11,758 bases of DNA, from the NCBI GenBank assembly GCA_030045295.1, contig JASIGD010000133.1, positions 1-11,758 on the forward strand. Direction: 5' to 3'. This DNA is from Streptosporangiaceae bacterium. GTDB taxonomy: Bacteria; Actinomycetota; Actinomycetes; Streptosporangiales; Streptosporangiaceae. The notes under the pieces are model-generated. The model saw only the letters and a program-made list of their open reading frames with translations. It was not told where the DNA came from and did not search any database. The translations under genes were made by a program, and so were the position numbers. Shown here one piece after another: positions 7,351 through 11,758 of the stretch (positions within the stretch are counted from its first letter, which is position 1; each line of letters starts with the position of its first letter).

Positions 7351-10300
7351 CAAACGCTGAAGTACTTCGCCTCGGGGTGATGCACCACGATCGCGTCGGT
7401 GGACTGCTCGGGATGCAGCTGCATCTCATCTGACAGCTCGACGCCGATGCGGGACGGCTCGAGCAGGCGCACCAGCTTGGCCCGGTCGGCCAGGTCCGGG
7501 CAGGCCGGGTAGCCGAAGGAGTACCGCGCCCCGCGGTAGTCGACGCGGAAGAAGCCGGCCAGGTCGTCGGGATCCGAGCCGGCGATGTTGAGCTCGCGCC
7601 GGACCCTCGTGTGCCAGTATTCGGCCAGCGCCTCGGTGAGCTGGACGGACAGCCCGTGCAGCTCCAGGTAGTCGCGGTAGGCGTTCTTGGCGAACAGCTC
7701 GCCGGTCGCCACCGAAATCCGGGGTCCCATCGTCGCGAGCTGGAACGCCACCACGTCCGTCTGCCCCGAGTCCTGCGGCTTGAAGAAGTCGGCCAGGCAC
7801 AGCCGCCGGTCGCGCCGCTGCCTGGGGAAGGTGAACCGCTCGAGCTCGGTCACCCCGTCCGGACCGAGGACGATCAGGTCGTTGCCCGAGCTCACGCAGC
7901 GGAAGTACCCGTAGACCACGGCCGCCTCGAGCAGCCCTTCGGTCTGCACGCGCTCCAGCCACATGCGAAGCCGCGGCCGGCCCTCGCTTTCCACCAGCTC
8001 CTCATAAGAGGCTCCCCCGCGCGCCCCGCGGGTTGGCTTGAGACCCCACTGGCCCATGAACAGCGCCCGTTCGTCCAGGTAAGCGGCGTAGTCGCCGAGC
8101 GGGACGCCCTTGATCACCTCGGTACCGAGGAATGGCGCGTCAGGTACCGGCAGGTCGTTTTTTACGTCCGAACGAGCCCTGGCTTCAGCGGCCGGGGCGT
8201 CCTTGGCGCCCCCGGCGTCCTTGAGGCGTACCCGGCGGGTTCTCAGCTCCGGCAGCTTCGCCCCTTCCTCACCACGCTTGACGGCCATCGCGGCGTCCAT
8301 CAGGCGCAGCCCTTCGAACGCGTCCCTGGCGTACCTGACCTCGCCGTCGAACAGTGCGGCCAGATCCTGCTCCACGTAGGCGCGGGTGAGCGCGGCGCCG
8401 CCGAGCAGCACCGGCCAGCGCCCGGCCAGGCCCCGCAGGTTCAGCTCGGCGAGGTTGTCCCGCATGACCACGGTGGACTTGACCAGCAGCCCGGACATCC
8501 CGATGACGTCCGCGTCGTTCTCATCCGCCGCCGCCACGATGGATGAAATAGGCTGTTTTATGCCGATATTGACGACTTCGTAGCCGTTGTTGGACAAGAT
8601 GATGTCGACCAGGTTCTTGCCGATGTCGTGCACGTCGCCCTTGACCGTCGCGAGCACGATCGTGCCCTTGCCTTCCTCGCCGCTTCGCTCCATGTGCGGC
8701 TCGAGGTAAGCCACGGAAACCTTCATCACCTCGGCGGAGGTCAGCACGAACGGCAGCTGCATCTGCCCGGAACCGAACAGCTCGCCGACCGTCTTCATCC
8801 CGTCGAGCAGCACGTCGTTGACGATCTCCAGGGCAGGACGCTGCTCCAGCGCGGCGTCCAGGTCCGCCTCGAGCCCGGCCCGCTCACCGTCGATGATCCG
8901 CCGCTTCAGCCGCTCCCACAGCGGCAGCGCGGCCAGCTCCGCGGCCCTGCTCGCCTTGAGCCCGGCCGCGTCGACGCCTTCGAACAGATCGAGCAGCCTG
9001 GCCAGCGGGTCATAGCCTTCCCGCCGCCGGTCGTAGACGAGGTCCAGCGCCACCTGCCGCTGCTCGTCCGGTATCCGGGCGATCGGCATGATCCGCGCGG
9101 CGTGCACGATCGCCGAATCCAGGCCCGCGCGGACGCATTCGGCCAGGAAGACCGAGTTGAGCACCGCGCGGGCCGCGGGCTTCAGGCCGAAGGAGACGTT
9201 CGACACGCCCAGGGTGGTCTGCACGGCCGGGTAACGGCGTTTCAGTTCGGCGATCGCCTCGATCGTCTCGATCGCGTCGCGCCGGGTCTCCTCCTGGCCG
9301 GTGGCGATGGGGAACGTCAGGCAGTCGACGATGATGTCCTCGAGCCGCATGCCCCAGTTCCGGGTCAGATCCCCGATCAGCCGCTCGGCCACGGCGATCT
9401 TCCACTCGGCGGTCCGCGCCTGGCCCTGCTCGTCGATGGTGAGCGCGATCACTGCCGCCCCGTGCTCGCGCACCAGCGGCATCACCCGCGCGATACGGGA
9501 GTCGGGCCCGTCCCCGTCCTCGTAGTTAACCGAGTTGATGACCGCGCGCCCTCCGGTTAGCTCGAGCCCGGCCTCGATCACCGCGGGCTCGGTCGAGTCG
9601 AGCACCAGCGGCAGCGTGGCGGCCGTGGCGAGCCGGCCCACCACCTCCCGCACGTCGTCGACGCCGTCCCGGCCCACGTAGTCCACGCACACGTCGAGCA
9701 GGTGGGCGCCGTCCCTGGTCTGCGAGCGCGCGATCGCCACGCAGTCCTCGTACCTGCCCTCCAGCATGGCGTCGCGGAACGCCTTGGATCCGTTGGCGTT
9801 GGTCCGCTCGCCGATGGCCAGGAACGCCGTGTCCTGGCGGAACGGCACGTGGGCGTACAGCGAGGCCACGCCGGGCTCGGGGCGCGGTCTGCGCCGGGTG
9901 GCCGGCCGACCGGCCACCCGGTCCGCCAGCGCCGCGATGTGCTCGGGTGTGGTGCCGCAGCAGCCGCCCACCAGCGACAAGCCGAACTCCCTGGTGAACC
10001 GGTCGTGGGCATCGGCCAGCTGCGCCGGGGTCAGCGGGTAGCGCGCGCCGCTCGAGGTGAGCACGGGCAGGCCGGCGTTCGGCTCGCAGGAAATCGGGAT
10101 CCTGGCGTGGGCGGCCAGGTAGCGCAGGTGCTCGCTCATCTCGCCCGGGCCGGTCGCGCAGTTCAGCCCGATCATGTCGATACCGAGGGGCTCCAGGGCC
10201 GTCAGCGCGGCGCCGATCTCGCTGCCGAGCAGCATCGAACCCGTCGTCTCGATCGTGACCTGCGCGATGATCAGCGACTCCGCAGACAGGTGAGCCACCG

Positions 10301-10823
10301 CCCGTTTAGCTCCGATAATGGCGGCTTTGGCCTGAAGCAGGTCCTGGCAGGTCTCGACGATCAGCGCGTCCGCGCCGCCGCGCAGCAGGCCCTCGGCGTT
10401 GGCCTGGTACGTGTCGCGCAGCTCGCGGAACGTCGTGTGGCCGAGCGTAGGCAGCTTGGTGCCCGGACCGATGGAGCCCAGTACCCAGCGCGGGCGCCCC
10501 GGCGCGGCCCAGCGGTCCGCGGCCCGGCGGGCCAGCGTGGCGGACGCTTCGGACAGTTCCCCGATCCGGTCGACTAGGTCGTACTCACCAAGATTGCCCA
10601 GGTTGGCACCGAACGAGTTGGTGGTGACGCAATCCGCGCCCGCTTCCAGGTAGGCCTCGTGAATGCCGGCCACGATGTCGGGCCGGGTCACGTTCAGGAT
10701 CTCGTTGCAGCCCTCGTAGCCGGCGAAATCATCGAGCGTGGCGTCGCTCGCCTGGAGCATGGTGCCCATGGCACCGTCCGCTACCACCACTCGCTCAGCC
10801 AAAGCGGTTCGTAGCGTGCTCAT
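7350..10823 (-). CDS. metH: Cobalamin-dependent methionine synthase (5-methyltetrahydrofolate-homocysteine methyltransferase)
   Basis: A full-length 1157-aa cytosolic enzyme that moves the methyl group of 5-methyl-THF to homocysteine via cobalamin. The modules are in the usual order. The homocysteine-binding barrel (about 1-305) has zinc-ligand cysteines in LNCATGP (C222) and GGCCGTTP (C288, C289). The pterin-binding barrel (about 330-590) begins IGERTNANGSKAF. The cobalamin cap (about 630-715) is followed by the Rossmann B12 domain with the axial-ligand motif DVHDIGKN (730-737, His732) and MSGLLVKST. The S-adenosylmethionine activation domain (about 900-1157) has RYSFGYPACPD (1100-1110), the R-x-x-x-G-Y SAM-binding signature. 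Length and content match the family (E. coli MetH is about 1227 aa). ATG 10823 is preceded by GGGGGG at 5-base spacing. The HAD gene follows with overlapping stop/start. No cobalamin riboswitch is seen in the leader. Confidence 0.98.
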   Translation of the reverse strand: MSTLRTALAERVVVADGAMGTMLQASDATLDDFAGYEGCNEILNVTRPDIVAGIHEAYLEAGADCVTTNSFGANLGNLGEYDLVDRIGELSEASATLARRAADRWAAPGRPRWVLGSIGPGTKLPTLGHTTFRELRDTYQANAEGLLRGGADALIVETCQDLLQAKAAIIGAKRAVAHLSAESLIIAQVTIETTGSMLLGSEIGAALTALEPLGIDMIGLNCATGPGEMSEHLRYLAAHARIPISCEPNAGLPVLTSSGARYPLTPAQLADAHDRFTREFGLSLVGGCCGTTPEHIAALADRVAGRPATRRRPRPEPGVASLYAHVPFRQDTAFLAIGERTNANGSKAFRDAMLEGRYEDCVAIARSQTRDGAHLLDVCVDYVGRDGVDDVREVVGRLATAATLPLVLDSTEPAVIEAGLELTGGRAVINSVNYEDGDGPDSRIARVMPLVREHGAAVIALTIDEQGQARTAEWKIAVAERLIGDLTRNWGMRLEDIIVDCLTFPIATGQEETRRDAIETIEAIAELKRRYPAVQTTLGVSNVSFGLKPAARAVLNSVFLAECVRAGLDSAIVHAARIMPIARIPDEQRQVALDLVYDRRREGYDPLARLLDLFEGVDAAGLKASRAAELAALPLWERLKRRIIDGERAGLEADLDAALEQRPALEIVNDVLLDGMKTVGELFGSGQMQLPFVLTSAEVMKVSVAYLEPHMERSGEEGKGTIVLATVKGDVHDIGKNLVDIILSNNGYEVVNIGIKQPISSIVAAADENDADVIGMSGLLVKSTVVMRDNLAELNLRGLAGRWPVLLGGAALTRAYVEQDLAALFDGEVRYARDAFEGLRLMDAAMAVKRGEEGAKLPELRTRRVRLKDAGGAKDAPAAEARARSDVKNDLPVPDAPFLGTEVIKGVPLGDYAAYLDERALFMGQWGLKPTRGARGGASYEELVESEGRPRLRMWLERVQTEGLLEAAVVYGYFRCVSSGNDLIVLGPDGVTELERFTFPRQRRDRRLCLADFFKPQDSGQTDVVAFQLATMGPRISVATGELFAKNAYRDYLELHGLSVQLTEALAEYWHTRVRRELNIAGSDPDDLAGFFRVDYRGARYSFGYPACPDLADRAKLVRLLEPSRIGVELSDEMQLHPEQSTDAIVVHHPEAKYFSV

Positions 10824-11000
10824 CAGCGCCCCCCATGTCCGGCGGCTACGGCCAAGACTCCCTAGATTAGCCTCTTCGCAGTGCTGTCACCCAACGAGTA
10901 AAGCCGACCACGTAGTCTGTAGCTGTGCTGGCTCGGGGGATGAACCCACGAACCCCGGAGCCCCTGATGTCGCTTCGCCGCGGCGACGCGGCGCTGGGAG
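10824..11000. promoter_or_regulatory. Divergent metH/PAC2 intergenic region with candidate promoter elements
   Basis: 177 bases between two divergent starts must hold both promoters. On the minus strand (metH) TAATCT (10864-10869) fits the TANNNT -10 pattern, with GTGACA (10885-10890) as a possible -35, but the spacer of 15 is short. On the plus strand TAGTCT (10913-10918) is a possible -10 with no matching -35. The metH leader implied is only about 35-40 nt, too short for a cobalamin or SAM riboswitch, and I see no B12-box core. These assignments are weak pattern matches. Confidence 0.3.
10976..10993 (+). promoter_or_regulatory. GCGA tetraloop hairpin just upstream of the PAC2 gene
   Basis: CGCCGCG (10976-10982) and CGCGGCG (10987-10993) make a perfect 7-bp stem closed by GCGA, a stable GNRA-type tetraloop. 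It ends two bases before GGGAG and seven bases before the GTG start at 11001. It would sit at or next to the ribosome-binding site in the mRNA and could limit initiation. A chance stem is possible at this GC content. Confidence 0.4.
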
Positions 11001-11758
11001 GTGGAGGTCATAGAGTTCAGCGGCATCGGCGACCTCACCTCTGCGGTCGCCATCGCCGGGTTCGAGGGCTGGAACGACGCAGGCGAGGCAGCCAGCGGAG
11101 TGGTCAACCATCTGGGCATCGCCTGGCAGGCTACCCCGATCGGCGCCATCGATCCCGAAGATTACTACGACTTCCAGGTCAACCGGCCGGTGATCGAGGT
11201 CGAGGACGGCCAGACGAAGCGCCTGATCTGGCCGACGACAAGGATCTCGCTCGCGCGGGCCGAGCCCGCTGACCGGTCCACCCCGCCGACCGGGCTTTCC
11301 CGCGACGTGGTCCTGGTGCACGGTATCGAGCCGAACATGCGCTGGCGCGTGTTCAGCGAGGAGATCGTGCGCAGCCTCGAAGGTCTCGGGGTCGAGCTGG
11401 TCATCCTGCTCGGCGCGCTGCTGGCCGACGCGCCACATACCCGCCCCGTGCCGGTATCGGTCGGTTCTTCAAGCGCGAAGCTGGCCTCCGACGTGGCCGT
11501 CGGCGGCCTGGGCCGGGTCGACTACAAGGGCCCGACCGGGATCATCGGGGTGCTCCAGCACGCCTGCACCGGCGCGGGCATCCCCACCGTCTCCCTGTGG
11601 GCGCAGGTGCCGCACTACGTGGCGCAGCCGCCCAGCCCGAAGGCCACGCTGGCGCTGCTGCGGGGCGTCGAGGACATACTTGACGCGCCGCTGCCGCTGG
11701 CTGACCTGCCCGAGGAGGCTCGCGCCTGGGAGCGCGGCGTCGACGAGCTGGCCCAGCA
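11001..11758 (+). CDS. PAC2-family protein (proteasome assembly chaperone 2-like), 3' end cut by window edge
   Basis: 252 complete codons are present. The N-terminal 'AGFEGWNDAGEAASGVVNHL' (about 19-38) is the hallmark of actinobacterial PAC2/DUF75 proteins. Other family-typical stretches are 'DPEDYYDFQVNRP' (about 51-63), 'TRLSLAR'-like TTRISLAR (78-85), 'LVHGIEPNMRWRVF' (about 105-118) and 'GPTGIIGVLQHACTGAGIPTVSLWAQVPHY' (about 179-208). The fold is related to archaeal/eukaryotic PAC2 chaperones, but the bacterial role is not established. GTG 11001 is the only usable start before the conserved region: the frame has a stop at 10965 and no other ATG or GTG in between. Its SD is odd, because GGGAG abuts the GTG directly. 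Several PAC2 relatives begin at an 'MIEL'-like position corresponding to ATA 11010 here, so the true start is unsettled. Divergent placement from metH matches other actinobacteria, including, from memory, mycobacteria. Confidence 0.9.
   Translation, partial: MEVIEFSGIGDLTSAVAIAGFEGWNDAGEAASGVVNHLGIAWQATPIGAIDPEDYYDFQVNRPVIEVEDGQTKRLIWPTTRISLARAEPADRSTPPTGLSRDVVLVHGIEPNMRWRVFSEEIVRSLEGLGVELVILLGALLADAPHTRPVPVSVGSSSAKLASDVAVGGLGRVDYKGPTGIIGVLQHACTGAGIPTVSLWAQVPHYVAQPPSPKATLALLRGVEDILDAPLPLADLPEEARAWERGVDELAQ

Noticed and set aside
7611..10577. Several plus-strand open frames of about 290-310 codons opposite metH
   Set aside because: These are frame shadows of metH with no recognisable protein pattern; metH is intact and complete on the other strand.
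10824..11000. Cobalamin, SAM or SAH riboswitch before metH
   Set aside because: No B12-box core or extended conserved stems were seen, and the probable leader is too short.
10925..11272. A 115-codon plus-strand frame covering the start of the PAC2 gene
   Set aside because: It is out of frame with the conserved PAC2 sequence and is Arg/Gly-rich with no family match; the PAC2 frame runs through to the right edge.
10887..11438. A 183-codon minus-strand frame opposite the PAC2 gene, extending towards metH
   Set aside because: Antisense shadow of the PAC2 frame; the product is low-complexity Asp/Arg-rich.

Overview
The window is GC-rich, with strong codon-position GC bias, GTG as well as ATG starts, and a metH-PAC2 divergent pair. 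All of this points to a high-GC actinomycete (Actinomycetota); the sequence alone does not fix the genus. I see no insertion sequence, phage gene, tRNA, rRNA or CRISPR array. It reads as core-like chromosome: a peptide-type ABC importer operon next to a methionine synthase locus.

Region 1 (1-5822, all minus strand) is a complete-looking oligopeptide/dipeptide/nickel-type ABC importer, except that the last gene runs off the left edge. In transcription order it holds a lipoprotein substrate-binding protein (3951-5822), two ATPases (2688-3785 and 1624-2691) and two permeases (563-1627 and 1-561, partial). The ATPase-ATPase and ATPase-permease junctions overlap by 4 bases and the two permeases are 1 base apart, so the last four genes are one translationally coupled unit. 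A 165-base gap separates the binding-protein gene from them. It holds a perfect 17-bp inverted repeat, a 14-bp palindrome and a third copy of the hairpin arm that runs into the Shine-Dalgarno (SD) sequence of the first ATPase gene. This is the most structured non-coding stretch in the window.

Region 2 (5823-6076) is a 254-base gap with a GC-rich hairpin, a 12-bp direct repeat, and a diverged copy of the last ten codons of the gene beside it.

Region 3 (6077-10823, minus strand) holds metH (B12-dependent methionine synthase, 1157 aa), a HAD-family phosphatase whose ATG overlaps the metH stop codon, and a small three-helix membrane protein with an acidic run and a conserved-looking C-terminal DILRRHGI peptide.

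Region 4 (10824-11758) is the divergent intergenic region followed by a plus-strand PAC2-family gene, cut by the right edge. PAC2 next to metH is a known actinobacterial arrangement.

The chemistry of metH and the importer is well understood at family level. The transported substrate, the HAD substrate, and the roles of the PAC2 and membrane proteins cannot be read from this sequence. I found no convincing new multi-gene system. The observations most worth checking are the leader architecture at 3786-3912 and the duplicated gene end at 5968-6109.
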